From Halobacteriales archaeon SW_5_68_122 (GTDB taxonomy: Archaea > Halobacteriota > Halobacteria > Halobacteriales > Haloarculaceae), in NCBI GenBank assembly GCA_003022815.1, contig PXSL01000119.1, forward strand, positions 1 to 6,332: a DNA stretch of 6,332 nucleotides. The letters run 5' to 3'. The position numbers and the translations under genes are program-made. Of this stretch, positions 1-5,747 are shown piece after piece (within the stretch, counting starts at the first letter, position 1; every line of letters begins with the position of its first letter). The notes under the pieces are model-generated. The model worked only from the letters and a program-made list of their open reading frames with translations, did not search any database and had not been told where the DNA came from.

Positions 1-1000
1 CGCCCTCGAAGTCCTCCGCGAGGTGGATGATGTTCTCGAGGCGGTCGTAGATGCGCTCCTCGCCGAGGTGCCGCATGTCGAGGTGGACGTACTCGTCGTT
101 GATACCGCGTCCCTCGTTGACCTCGGTCAGTTCGGCGCGGGCAACTACGTCGCGGGAGGCGAGTTCGCCGTCGTTGTTCGCGTAGCCTCCCTCGAACATG
201 AACCGCTCGCCCTCGCCGTTGTAGAGGATGCCGCCTTCGCCGCGGACCCCCTCGGAGATGAGAACGCCCGTGCTCGGCAGCGTCGTCGGGTGGAACTGGA
301 CGAACTCCATGTCCTCGACAGGGACGCCGGCCCGGTAGGCCATCGCCGGCCCGTCGCCGGTGTTGGCGACGGCGTTCGTGGTGTGGTCGTACACCTGGCC
401 GTCGCCGCCTGTCGCCAGGATGACGCCGCCCGTCGCCCGGAAGCCGACGACTTCGCCGGACTTGATGTCGTAGGCGACGACGCCGTGACAGTCGCGGTCG
501 GCCGGCTCCTCGTGGTCGGTGACCGCCAGCCGGGAGACGTAGAACTCGTCGTACACCTCGATGCCCCGCTTGACCACCTGCTCGTACATCGTGTGCAGCA
601 GGTGGTGGCCGGTCTCGGCGCCGGCGTAGGTCGTCCGCGGGAACGAGAGGCCGCCGAACGGCCGCTGGGAGACCCGGCCGTCGTCCTCCCGGGAGAACGG
701 CATCCCCCAGTGCTCCAGCTGGATGACCTCATCGGGGGCGTCCTGTGCCAGTGTCTCGATGGCCGGGGCGTCCCCGAGGTAGTCCGACCCCTTCATCGTG
801 TCGTAGGCGTGCAGTTCCCAGTCGTCGCCGTCCCGCAGCGCGGCGTTGATGCCGCCCTCGGCGGCGCCCGTGTGGGACCGCACCGGGTGGAGCTTCGAGA
901 CCATGGCGACGTCGGCGCCCTCCTCGTGGGCCCCGATGGCCGCCCGGAGGCCCGCGCCGCCCGCGCCGACGACGATGACGTCGTGTTCGTGTATCGTCAT
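1..1000 (-). CDS. sdhA: Succinate dehydrogenase flavoprotein subunit SdhA, 3' end cut by window edge
   Basis: Catalytic FAD subunit of complex II, which oxidises succinate to fumarate in the TCA cycle on the cytoplasmic face of the membrane. The first 333 residues are visible and the frame runs off the left edge. Residues 8-17 give the FAD-binding VIVVGAGGAG. SHTGAAEGG carries His43, the expected covalent FAD attachment site. FHPTT (236-240) and SEGVRGEGG (249-257) match the substrate-binding and catalytic-arginine region of the SdhA/FrdA family. The second substrate-binding half lies outside the window. ATG at 1000 is chosen because the FAD motif follows at the usual short distance. It is the last gene of the operon, 37 nt after the sdhB stop. 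That spacer has no clear Shine-Dalgarno sequence but is locally AT-rich, so a weak internal promoter is possible. No lesion is seen in the visible part. Confidence 0.96.
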   Translation of the reverse strand, partial: MTIHEHDVIVVGAGGAGLRAAIGAHEEGADVAMVSKLHPVRSHTGAAEGGINAALRDGDDWELHAYDTMKGSDYLGDAPAIETLAQDAPDEVIQLEHWGMPFSREDDGRVSQRPFGGLSFPRTTYAGAETGHHLLHTMYEQVVKRGIEVYDEFYVSRLAVTDHEEPADRDCHGVVAYDIKSGEVVGFRATGGVILATGGDGQVYDHTTNAVANTGDGPAMAYRAGVPVEDMEFVQFHPTTLPSTGVLISEGVRGEGGILYNGEGERFMFEGGYANNDGELASRDVVARAELTEVNEGRGINDEYVHLDMRHLGEERIYDRLENIIHLAEDFEG

Positions 1001-1037
1001 TGTTTTACTGTTGGATTGTATCGACTTCAGCCTGCGG

Positions 1038-1982
1038 TTACCAGAACTTCAGGTTGCTCTTGACCGCCTCGCGCTTCAGCTCCTGGATGTGCTCGGTCAG
1101 CGGGATATCCTTCGGACAGACATTAGTACAGGAAAACTGGGTCTGACACCGCCAGACGCCGTGTTCCTGCTCGATGATGTTGAGTCGGTGTTCCGTCATG
1201 TCGCCGCCCTCCCGCTCGTCCATCGCAAAGCGGTAGGCCTTGTTGATGGCCGCCGGGCCGAGGTACTTCTCGTCTCCGGCGGCGATGTTACAGGAGGACA
1301 TACAGGCGGCACACCAGATGCACCGCGTAGACATCTTGATTTTCTCGCGGTTCGCCCGGTCCTGGCGCTGTTCCTCGTGTTCGCCGGACGGCAGTTCCTC
1401 GGTCTGGAAGTACGGCTCGACGGACTCCATCTGGTCGTAGAAGTGCTCCATGTCGACGACGAGGTCCTTGACGACGTCGGCGTGCGGGAGCGGCTCGACC
1501 CGGACCGGCCACTCGAGGTCGGCCATCTGGGTTTTGCAGCCGAGCCGCTGGGAGCCGTTGACGAACAGCGCGTCCGACCCGCAGATGGCCTGTCGACAGG
1601 AGTGCCGGAACGTGAGTGAGGAGTCGAAGTGGTCCCGGGCGAAGATGAGCGCGTCCAGTACGGTCATGCCCTTCGTGAACGGGATCTCGAAGGTGTCGAA
1701 CCGGGGGTCGGACTTGCCCTCGACCTCCGGGTCGTACGGGATCTCGAAGGTGTCGAACCGGGGGTCGGACTTGCCCTCGACCTCCGGGTCGTAGCGGAAC
1801 ACCTTCAGTTCCACCGTCTCGTCGGCCCCCGACAGCTCCTCTTCGGCCCGCTGTCGCATGTCGGCGCGGTCGTGTTTCGCGGTGAGACGGCGCTGCTGGC
1901 CGGCTGACTCCCCTTCGGTCTCCGCCTCTGCTTCCGTTTCGGCTTCGGTCTCGGTCTCTTGTTCGGTGACTTGCGTGCTCAT
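1038..1982 (-). CDS. sdhB: Succinate dehydrogenase iron-sulfur subunit SdhB with an internal 19-residue duplication
   Basis: Iron-sulfur subunit of complex II (314 aa), passing electrons from the SdhA flavin to quinone through three clusters. The [2Fe-2S] motif is C129-x4-C134-x2-D137 plus C149, with Asp as the third ligand as in E. coli SdhB. The C221-x2-C224-x2-C227-x3-C231 set and C279-x5-C285-x3-C289-P supply the [4Fe-4S] and [3Fe-4S] ligands. Residues 1-28 are a low-complexity Glu/Thr/Ala tail typical of acidic haloarchaeal proteins. Residues 64-82 (YDPEVEGK...FEIP) recur exactly as 83-101, just before the ferredoxin-like fold. Homologues as I remember them have this stretch once, so the protein is 19 residues too long. 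The reading frame stays open and all cluster ligands are present, so it may still work with an enlarged N-terminal loop. ATG at 1982 starts 2 nt after the sdhD stop, implying co-translation. An in-frame upstream extension to 2309 runs through sdhD in another frame and was rejected. Confidence 0.95.
   Translation of the reverse strand: MSTQVTEQETETEAETEAEAETEGESAGQQRRLTAKHDRADMRQRAEEELSGADETVELKVFRYDPEVEGKSDPRFDTFEIPYDPEVEGKSDPRFDTFEIPFTKGMTVLDALIFARDHFDSSLTFRHSCRQAICGSDALFVNGSQRLGCKTQMADLEWPVRVEPLPHADVVKDLVVDMEHFYDQMESVEPYFQTEELPSGEHEEQRQDRANREKIKMSTRCIWCAACMSSCNIAAGDEKYLGPAAINKAYRFAMDEREGGDMTEHRLNIIEQEHGVWRCQTQFSCTNVCPKDIPLTEHIQELKREAVKSNLKFW
1679..1793. repeat. Exact 57-bp tandem duplication inside sdhB
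   Basis: Two head-to-tail copies with a period of 57 bp. The match at this period is perfect across 1679-1793 (two full units plus one base), with no mismatch between copies. The unit is 19 codons long, so the sdhB frame is preserved. Perfect identity means the event is either very recent or an assembly or sequencing artefact. It is not a CRISPR repeat: there are only two copies and no spacer. Confidence 0.97.
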
Positions 1983-1984
1983 GA

Positions 1985-2350
1985 TTATACCAGGTTCGTC
2001 ATCGCCAGCGAGACGCGGACTCCCTGGACGACCAGCATGACGCCTGCCAGCGCCAGCGACCACTTGATGGCCGTCTTCGGCGCCCCGTCGAGGCCCTGGT
2101 TGACCAGGGCGTTGTACACGCCGTTGACGCCGTGGAACGTCGCGGTGACGAGAAACAGCACCATCGTCGAGAAGTAGCCGACCTGGCTCATCCGCGCGGT
2201 GGTGCCCGCGAAGGTGATCTCGGCCGCGTGGTTGACGAAGTGCAACAGCAGGAAGTGGTACGCCAGCACGGCCACGAGGAAGGCGGCCGTGATGCGCTGG
2301 AGGAACCACCGCGTTCCCTTCCGCTCGAAGGAGGAGTAGTGTTCCGCCAC
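1985..2350 (-). CDS. sdhD: Succinate dehydrogenase membrane anchor subunit SdhD
   Basis: Small membrane anchor of complex II (121 aa) that holds SdhAB to the membrane and helps form the quinone and heme b sites. Three hydrophobic helices are visible at about residues 18-40, 56-80 and 95-117. The second contains [11 protein letters not shown], with His73 in the position expected for a heme b axial ligand (compare E. coli SdhD His71). The GTG at 2350 is chosen because it lies one base after the sdhC stop (TAAGGTG) and is followed by the AEHYSSFER start I associate with haloarchaeal SdhD. Because sdhC is frameshifted, this frame is also open upstream and joins the sdhC start at 2641, forming a 218-residue fusion frame. 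SdhD itself looks intact. Its partner helix in SdhC is missing. Confidence 0.88.
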   Translation of the reverse strand: MAEHYSSFERKGTRWFLQRITAAFLVAVLAYHFLLLHFVNHAAEITFAGTTARMSQVGYFSTMVLFLVTATFHGVNGVYNALVNQGLDGAPKTAIKWSLALAGVMLVVQGVRVSLAMTNLV

Positions 2351-2351
2351 C

Positions 2352-2641
2352 TTAGAACCCCCCCAGGAACGTCGGGATGCTCGCGACCGTGATGGCCGCC
2401 GTGACCACCAGGGCGGCGTAGAACGCCTTGTCCTGTGCCTCCAGTCCGACGTTCCCTGCAGGGTCGTCGTGTAGGTGGTGCCATCCACCGTCGCCGTGCT
2501 CAACACGGCGATGTGGGTGAACAGATAGCCGACGAGCACCCAGCCGGTGAACTTGTGGAACACCCAGGCCCACATGCCGGCGGAGAACTCCCGCCACCGC
2601 CCGAAGTCCTCTATCAGACCCCGGTCGTACGATTGGCTCAT
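2352..2641 (-). pseudogene. sdhC: Succinate dehydrogenase cytochrome b subunit SdhC, internally deleted and frameshifted
   Basis: First gene of the sdh operon, encoding the other membrane anchor of complex II. Residues 1-63 (2641-2453) look normal: a soluble MSQSYDRGL start, then HKFTGW leading into a first transmembrane helix. Just after TLQG the sense frame is lost. The true C-terminus ([10 protein letters not shown]...TFLGGF, then TAA at 2354-2352) continues in another frame from 2450. The two parts total 95 residues against roughly 130 expected, so about 35 codons are missing, by a deletion of length 1 modulo 3. The missing piece should contain the second helix with the H-x3-G-x-R signature that supplies a heme b ligand. 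Instead of stopping, the ATG frame runs through 34 out-of-frame, Arg-rich residues (10 Arg) into sdhD. Gene identity is well supported. Whether the lesion is biological or an assembly error cannot be decided here. Confidence 0.85.
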
Positions 2642-2664
2642 GCACGCTACAGTCAGTCCCGCGC

Positions 2665-2680
2665 GGGTTTAGTAGTTGCC
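2665..2680 (-). promoter_or_regulatory. Likely promoter of the sdhCDBA operon
   Basis: On the minus strand CTACTAAA (2675-2668) is the AT-rich interruption in GC-rich flanks, and it ends 26 nt before the sdhC ATG at 2641. This matches an archaeal TATA box about 26-30 nt before the start of a leaderless transcript. No Shine-Dalgarno sequence precedes the ATG. The fit to a haloarchaeal TATA consensus is moderate. Confidence 0.45.
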
Positions 2681-2703
2681 TTCCGAGAGTCTCCAGCAGT
2701 AGT

Positions 2704-2756
2704 CCGATCGGGGCCTGACTGGCCCCATTTGTGCCGGAAAGACGACAGATGGGGCC
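2704..2756. repeat. Nested GGGGCC / GGCCCC inverted repeats in the sdh-glmU divergent spacer
   Basis: GGGGCC at 2710-2715 and GGCCCC at 2721-2726 form a 6-bp stem with a 5-nt loop. The same GGCCCCAT (2721-2728) also pairs with ATGGGGCC at 2749-2756, giving an 8-bp inverted repeat with a 20-nt spacer. The two pairings exclude each other. An 8-bp palindrome CCGATCGG (2704-2711) abuts the set. The cluster lies upstream of both divergent TATA-like boxes, so it could be an operator. Chance is not excluded at this GC content. No ORF or RNA gene is evident in 2642-2877. Confidence 0.5.
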
Positions 2757-2845
2757 GACCGGGACCCTCCCGGAATCGGCCGACATCCGCTCGGAATCAC
2801 GTCCTCTCCCCGGAGCCGCCGGCCACCGGAGAGCGGAACCCCGGC

Positions 2846-2855
2846 CGCTTTTGAC
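2846..2855 (+). promoter_or_regulatory. Possible TATA box for the glmU-like gene
   Basis: GCTTTTGAC, with the T run at 2849-2852, lies about 26 nt before the ATG at 2878 and is the only AT-rich stretch nearby. Its position fits a leaderless haloarchaeal transcript, but the sequence is a weak match to a TATA box. Confidence 0.35.
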
Positions 2856-2877
2856 GTTGCCAGTCGAGCGACCGAGC

Positions 2878-4062
2878 ATGCAGACAGTCATTCTCGCGGC
2901 AGGCGAGGGGACCCGGATGCGGCCGCTCACCGAGACGGTGCCGAAGCCGATGCTGCCGGTGGCGGACCGGCCGCTGTGTGCCCACACTGCCGACGCCGCC
3001 GTCGCCGCCGGCGCCTCCGAACTCGTCTTCGTCGTCGGCTACGAGGCCGAAGCCATCCGCGAGTACTTCGGCGACGCCTACCGCGGCGTTCCGGTCGCCT
3101 ACGCCACCCAGGCGGAACAACTCGGGACTGCCCACGCAGTCGAGCAGGCGCTGGGCCACGTCGACGGCGCCTTCGCCGTGCTGAACGGCGACGACATCTA
3201 CGACGAGACCGCAATCGAGGCGCTGTTCGACGGCGGGCCGGCGGTCGGCGCCTACACCGTCGAGGACCCCCGACCGTACGGCGTGTTCTCGCTGGACGGC
3301 GACCGCGTCGTCGACGTGGTCGAGAAGCCCGAGGACCCGCCGAGTACCCGGGTCAACGTCGGCGCCTATCAGTTCCCCGCTGAGGCCGCCGACTGGTTCG
3401 GAGACGTCGGGATGAGCGAGCGCGGCGAGTACGAGATAACCGACGTCGTCGAGCGACTGGTCGCCGAACGCGAGGTCCGGGCCGTGCCGGTCGAGCGGTG
3501 GCTCGGGGTCGGCCGGCCGTGGGAACTGCTCGCGGCCAATGAGTGGAAACTCGGCGAACTCGACCGCCGGGTCGACGGCGACGTGCGCGGCGACGCCGAG
3601 CTGCGCGGCGACGTCGTCGTCGAGGCGGGCGCGACGGTCGAACCGGGCGTCGTCGTGGAGGGCCCGGCCCTGATTCGGTCCGGCGCCGAGGTGGGACCGA
3701 ACGCTTACGTCCGCGGCGCGGCCCACGTCGGCGAGAATTGCGAGGTCGGCCACGGCGTCGAGGTGAAGAACTCCGTCCTGATGGCCGGCGCCGCGGTGCC
3801 GCACGTCTCCTACGTCGGCGACAGCCTGCTGGGGCCGGACGTGAACCTCGGGGCCGGCACGCAGGTGGCGAACCTGCGGCACGACGACGCCGACGTCGAA
3901 CAGGCGGTCAAGGGCGAGCGCGTCTCGACGGGCCGCCGGAAGTACGGCCTCGTTGCCGGGCCGGGGGCGAAGACGGGCGTCAACACCAGCCTCGCGCCCG
4001 GCGTCGTGCTGTCGGCGGGCGCGACGACCGACCCCGGCGAGTCGGTCACCCGGGACCGCTGA
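2878..4062 (+). CDS. glmU: Bifunctional sugar-1-phosphate nucleotidylyltransferase / acetyltransferase (GlmU-type)
   Basis: Probable cytoplasmic enzyme of nucleotide-sugar supply (394 aa), most likely making UDP-N-acetylglucosamine or a related sugar nucleotide for glycans. The N-terminal half is a Rossmann-like nucleotidyltransferase with [13 protein letters not shown] (6-18), KPMLP (23-27), a QLGTAHA segment (81-87) and the metal-binding region LNGDD (102-106). NVGAY (160-164) and EYEITDVV (184-191) are typical of the family. From about residue 232 a left-handed beta-helix of hexapeptide repeats begins. VPHVSYVGD (307-315) aligns with the GlmU acetyltransferase motif NHLTYLGD, making His309 the expected catalytic base, and VNLGAGT follows. 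The ATG at 2878 is preferred over an in-frame ATG at 2731, because MQTVILAAG is the normal family start and a TATA-like box lies just upstream. Exact sugar specificity cannot be read from sequence. The enzyme appears intact. Confidence 0.9.
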   Translation: MQTVILAAGEGTRMRPLTETVPKPMLPVADRPLCAHTADAAVAAGASELVFVVGYEAEAIREYFGDAYRGVPVAYATQAEQLGTAHAVEQALGHVDGAFAVLNGDDIYDETAIEALFDGGPAVGAYTVEDPRPYGVFSLDGDRVVDVVEKPEDPPSTRVNVGAYQFPAEAADWFGDVGMSERGEYEITDVVERLVAEREVRAVPVERWLGVGRPWELLAANEWKLGELDRRVDGDVRGDAELRGDVVVEAGATVEPGVVVEGPALIRSGAEVGPNAYVRGAAHVGENCEVGHGVEVKNSVLMAGAAVPHVSYVGDSLLGPDVNLGAGTQVANLRHDDADVEQAVKGERVSTGRRKYGLVAGPGAKTGVNTSLAPGVVLSAGATTDPGESVTRDR

Positions 4063-4087
4063 CGAGGCAGCGTTGCCGCACGGCCCG

Positions 4088-4097
4088 GATTTAAGAC
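4088..4097 (+). promoter_or_regulatory. TATA box of the short-chain dehydrogenase gene
   Basis: GATTTAAGAC contains TTTAAG at 4090-4095, centred about 27 nt before the ATG at 4120. This is a good match in sequence and spacing to a haloarchaeal leaderless promoter, so the gene probably has its own transcript despite following glmU by only 57 nt. Confidence 0.6.
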
Positions 4098-4119
4098 GCC
4101 CGCCGCGGATTGGTGGGTC

Positions 4120-4983
4120 ATGACGCTCCAGAAGCCCGATCTCTCCGGACGGACCGCGTTCATCACCGGAACCACCCGCGGCATCGGCAAGGTGCTGGCG
4201 CTGGCGCTGGCCGAGCAGGGCTGCAACGTCGTCTCGACGGGCAAGACCAGCGAGAAAGACGACTACGGCGACGACAAGGACCTCGAGGGCTCCATCGAGC
4301 AGACGGCCCGCGAGTGCGAGGAGTTGGGCGTCGAGGCGCTACCCGTCCAGCTGGATGTCCGAAACGAGGATGAGGTCGAGGCGGCCGCCGAGGAGGCTAT
4401 CGATTACTTCGGCGAGGTCGGCATCGTCATCAACAATGCCAGCGCCATCCAGATAGCCAACGTTGAGCAACTGCCGGCCAACCGGTTCGACCTGCTCAAC
4501 GACGTCAACGTCCGGGGCACCTACCTCACCAGCCGTGCGTTCATCGACCACCTCAAGACGGTCGACGACGCCTGGCTCCTGACGAACGCCCCGCCGGTCA
4601 CCGTCGACCGGGCGCCCGGCGAGGCGCCGTACGCGTGGTCGAAGATGGGGATGTCGTTCCTCACGCTGTCGCTGTCGACCGAACTGAGCGGCCAGGGCGT
4701 CGGCTGTAACTCCTTTTGGCCGGTCACGGCCATCGACACCCGCGCGACTCGTTACTTCGGGATGGGCACCGAGGACGACTGGCGCACCCCCGAAATCGTC
4801 AGCGACGCGGTGCTGGAGATGCTGAGCCGGGACCCCTCGTCGTTCAACGGCAACGCCGTCTACGACGAGGGGATACTGAGGGAGGCCGGCGTCGAGGACT
4901 TCTCGCGGTACAACCTCACCGAGGGCGACCCGGCGCCGATGTCGGCCCAAATGTTCGATCCCGAGTACCAGCGGCCGGAGTAA
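4120..4983 (+). CDS. Short-chain dehydrogenase/reductase, HSDL2-like
   Basis: NAD(P)-dependent oxidoreductase of the SDR superfamily (287 aa), probably cytoplasmic; substrate unknown. The Rossmann glycine motif TGTTRGIG is at 16-23, LDVRNE at 78-83, NNAS at 105-108 and VNVRGTY at 129-135 (structural Asn130). The active-site pair is Y171-x3-K175 (YAWSK). The overall pattern, including WPVTAIDTRAT near 200-210, resembles the hydroxysteroid dehydrogenase-like 2 group (human HSDL2), but without the SCP2 sterol-carrier domain. The residue expected for the catalytic Ser, in the segment TNAPP (155-159), appears to be Ala157. Homologues often read SPP there, so activity or mechanism may differ. The ATG at 4120 is supported by the TATA box 27 nt upstream and by the LSGRTAFITG start. 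Coding appears intact. Family assignment is strong, substrate prediction is not possible. Confidence 0.92.
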   Translation: MTLQKPDLSGRTAFITGTTRGIGKVLALALAEQGCNVVSTGKTSEKDDYGDDKDLEGSIEQTARECEELGVEALPVQLDVRNEDEVEAAAEEAIDYFGEVGIVINNASAIQIANVEQLPANRFDLLNDVNVRGTYLTSRAFIDHLKTVDDAWLLTNAPPVTVDRAPGEAPYAWSKMGMSFLTLSLSTELSGQGVGCNSFWPVTAIDTRATRYFGMGTEDDWRTPEIVSDAVLEMLSRDPSSFNGNAVYDEGILREAGVEDFSRYNLTEGDPAPMSAQMFDPEYQRPE

Positions 4984-5018
4984 CGCCGCCTGCGTGAATC
5001 GGTCGCGCGAACACAATC

Positions 5019-5030
5019 GTTCATATAGTA
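5019..5030 (+). promoter_or_regulatory. TATA box upstream of the small Cys-pair gene
   Basis: The AT-rich GTTCATATAGTA has its core CATATAG about 26 nt before the ATG at 5052, the canonical leaderless spacing, and is the strongest AT-rich box in this part. It is the main argument that the tiny ORF downstream is, or was, a real gene. Confidence 0.6.
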
Positions 5031-5051
5031 GCCTGCCGAGATTCCGGTAAG

Positions 5052-5183
5052 ATGGTCGACCCCACTTCGGACCTCGGCGAGGACGTCACCGAGGACGACG
5101 CGCCGAGATGCGAGGTCTGCGAGGAGCCGATACTCGAGAGTCCTGTCGGCACGAGTGGGACCCCTGAGCGTCGCCGGGGTTGA
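5052..5183 (+). pseudogene. Small acidic Cys-pair (zinc-finger-like) protein, probably internally deleted and frameshifted
   Basis: A 43-codon frame starting MVDPTSDLGEDV, acidic, followed by a C-x2-C pair at Cys20 and Cys23 (CEVCEEPI). This resembles the N-terminal half of the tiny haloarchaeal zinc-finger proteins that carry a second Cys pair near the end, often in a form like FC-x3-C. No second pair exists in this frame, which ends in a Gly/Thr/Arg-rich tail (TSGTPERRRG). In another frame, starting at 5138, the DNA reads ESCRHEWDP and then stops at 5167. That looks like the natural C-terminus of such a protein. The likely history is loss of the middle segment, about 20 codons with a length of 1 modulo 3, leaving the end out of frame. 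The gene ends 1 nt from the convergent acyltransferase gene. The family match is from memory and moderate. The alternative is an intact 43-residue orphan. Confidence 0.5.
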
Positions 5184-5184
5184 C

Positions 5185-5715
5185 CTACCGCTCCTCGTCA
5201 CCGGTGCCATCGACCGGCTCCGCTGGCACGCCCGCCCACGTCTCCCCCGGCGGCACGTCCTCGGCGACAAGCGAGTTCGCCGCGACCTGTGCGCCGGCGC
5301 CGACTTCGATGCCCGGCAGCACCACCGCGCCGGCGCCGATCATCGCCCGCTCGCCGATCCGCACCTCGCCTGTTCGGTACTCGTCCTGGAGGAACTCGTG
5401 GCACAGAAGCGTCGCGTCGTAGCCGACGATGGCGTCGTCGCCGACCGTGATGAGTTCCGGCCAGAACACGTCCGGCGTCGACTCGAGGCCCCACGAGACG
5501 CCCGTCCCGACATCGACGCCGATGGTCCGCAGCAGCCAGTTCTTCAGCCGCAGGCTCGGCGAGTGCCGCGCCGCGACGACGAACGCGTAGTTGAACGCCA
5601 CCCGGAGCGGGTGTTTGGCGTCCGTCCACGACTGCAGGGAGTTCCGCGGCCCGGGCGTGGCGTGGCGGGCCAGTCGGTCGTACCTGTCGCCCCCTGACTC
5701 CTCGCGGTCCGTCAC
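5185..5715 (-). CDS. Hexapeptide-repeat acyltransferase (left-handed beta-helix)
   Basis: Predicted cytoplasmic CoA-dependent acyltransferase (176 aa) of the maltose/galactoside O-acetyltransferase-like superfamily; acceptor unknown. Residues 1-60 form a polar and amphipathic N-terminal region. From about residue 64 hexapeptide repeats follow: IGVDVGTGV, ITVGDDAIVGYDATL, VRIGERAMIGAGAVVLPG and IEVGAGAQVAANSLV, ending in the usual AGVPAEPV. His106 in LLCHEF is at the position of the catalytic His of this family. The start is GTG at 5715. No ATG exists in this frame upstream, and a TATA-like box lies 28 nt before the GTG, so leaderless initiation at GTG is likely. It sits 31 nt downstream of the helicase gene on the same strand but seems to have its own promoter. 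The frame looks intact. It could modify a sugar, given the nearby glmU-like gene, but that link is only by proximity. Confidence 0.88.
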   Translation of the reverse strand: MTDREESGGDRYDRLARHATPGPRNSLQSWTDAKHPLRVAFNYAFVVAARHSPSLRLKNWLLRTIGVDVGTGVSWGLESTPDVFWPELITVGDDAIVGYDATLLCHEFLQDEYRTGEVRIGERAMIGAGAVVLPGIEVGAGAQVAANSLVAEDVPPGETWAGVPAEPVDGTGDEER

Positions 5716-5738
5716 GTCCGTCCCATCGCGGGCGAGCG

Positions 5739-5747
5739 GTTTGAACT
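5739..5747 (-). promoter_or_regulatory. TATA box of the acyltransferase gene
   Basis: On the minus strand GTTCAAACC (5747-5739) is centred about 28 nt before the GTG at 5715, fitting a leaderless haloarchaeal promoter. Its first base is the last base of the helicase stop codon TAA (5749-5747), so the promoter begins where the upstream gene ends. Confidence 0.5.

Noticed and set aside
23..1063. Long plus-strand open frame opposite sdhA
   Set aside because: It is antisense to a clearly recognisable SdhA. Such frames arise from strong GC third-position bias, and the translation matches no family and is Val/Asp/Arg-rich.
1679..1793. CRISPR-like repeat
   Set aside because: Only two adjoining copies with no spacer, lying inside the coding frame of sdhB.
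1038..2309. A 423-residue SdhB with a long N-terminal extension
   Set aside because: The extra part is sdhD read in another frame. ATG at 1982 lies 2 nt after the sdhD stop and gives the expected SdhB N-terminus.
2454..2463. Palindromic CCCTGCAGGG (PstI/SbfI-type site) at the sdhC lesion
   Set aside because: It sits at the junction and could hint at a cloning or recombination scar, but a 10-bp palindrome in GC-rich DNA is weak evidence and nothing else supports it.
2445..2465. Programmed ribosomal frameshift in sdhC
   Set aside because: There is no slippery run at the junction, and a frameshift alone would not restore the roughly 35 missing residues including the expected heme-ligand helix.
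2731..2877. N-terminal extension of the glmU-like protein from an upstream ATG
   Set aside because: The extension is non-conserved Pro/Arg-rich sequence, overlaps the inverted repeats and the TATA-like box, and the family normally begins at the MQTVILAAG start.
2797..3882. Long minus-strand open frame (361 codons) opposite glmU
   Set aside because: Shadow of the GlmU-type gene, whose motifs run the whole length on the other strand. The shadow has no recognisable domain or promoter.
4063..4119. Terminator between the glmU-like gene and the SDR gene
   Set aside because: No T-rich tract or stable hairpin is convincing. The AT-rich TTTAAG here is better explained as the SDR TATA box.
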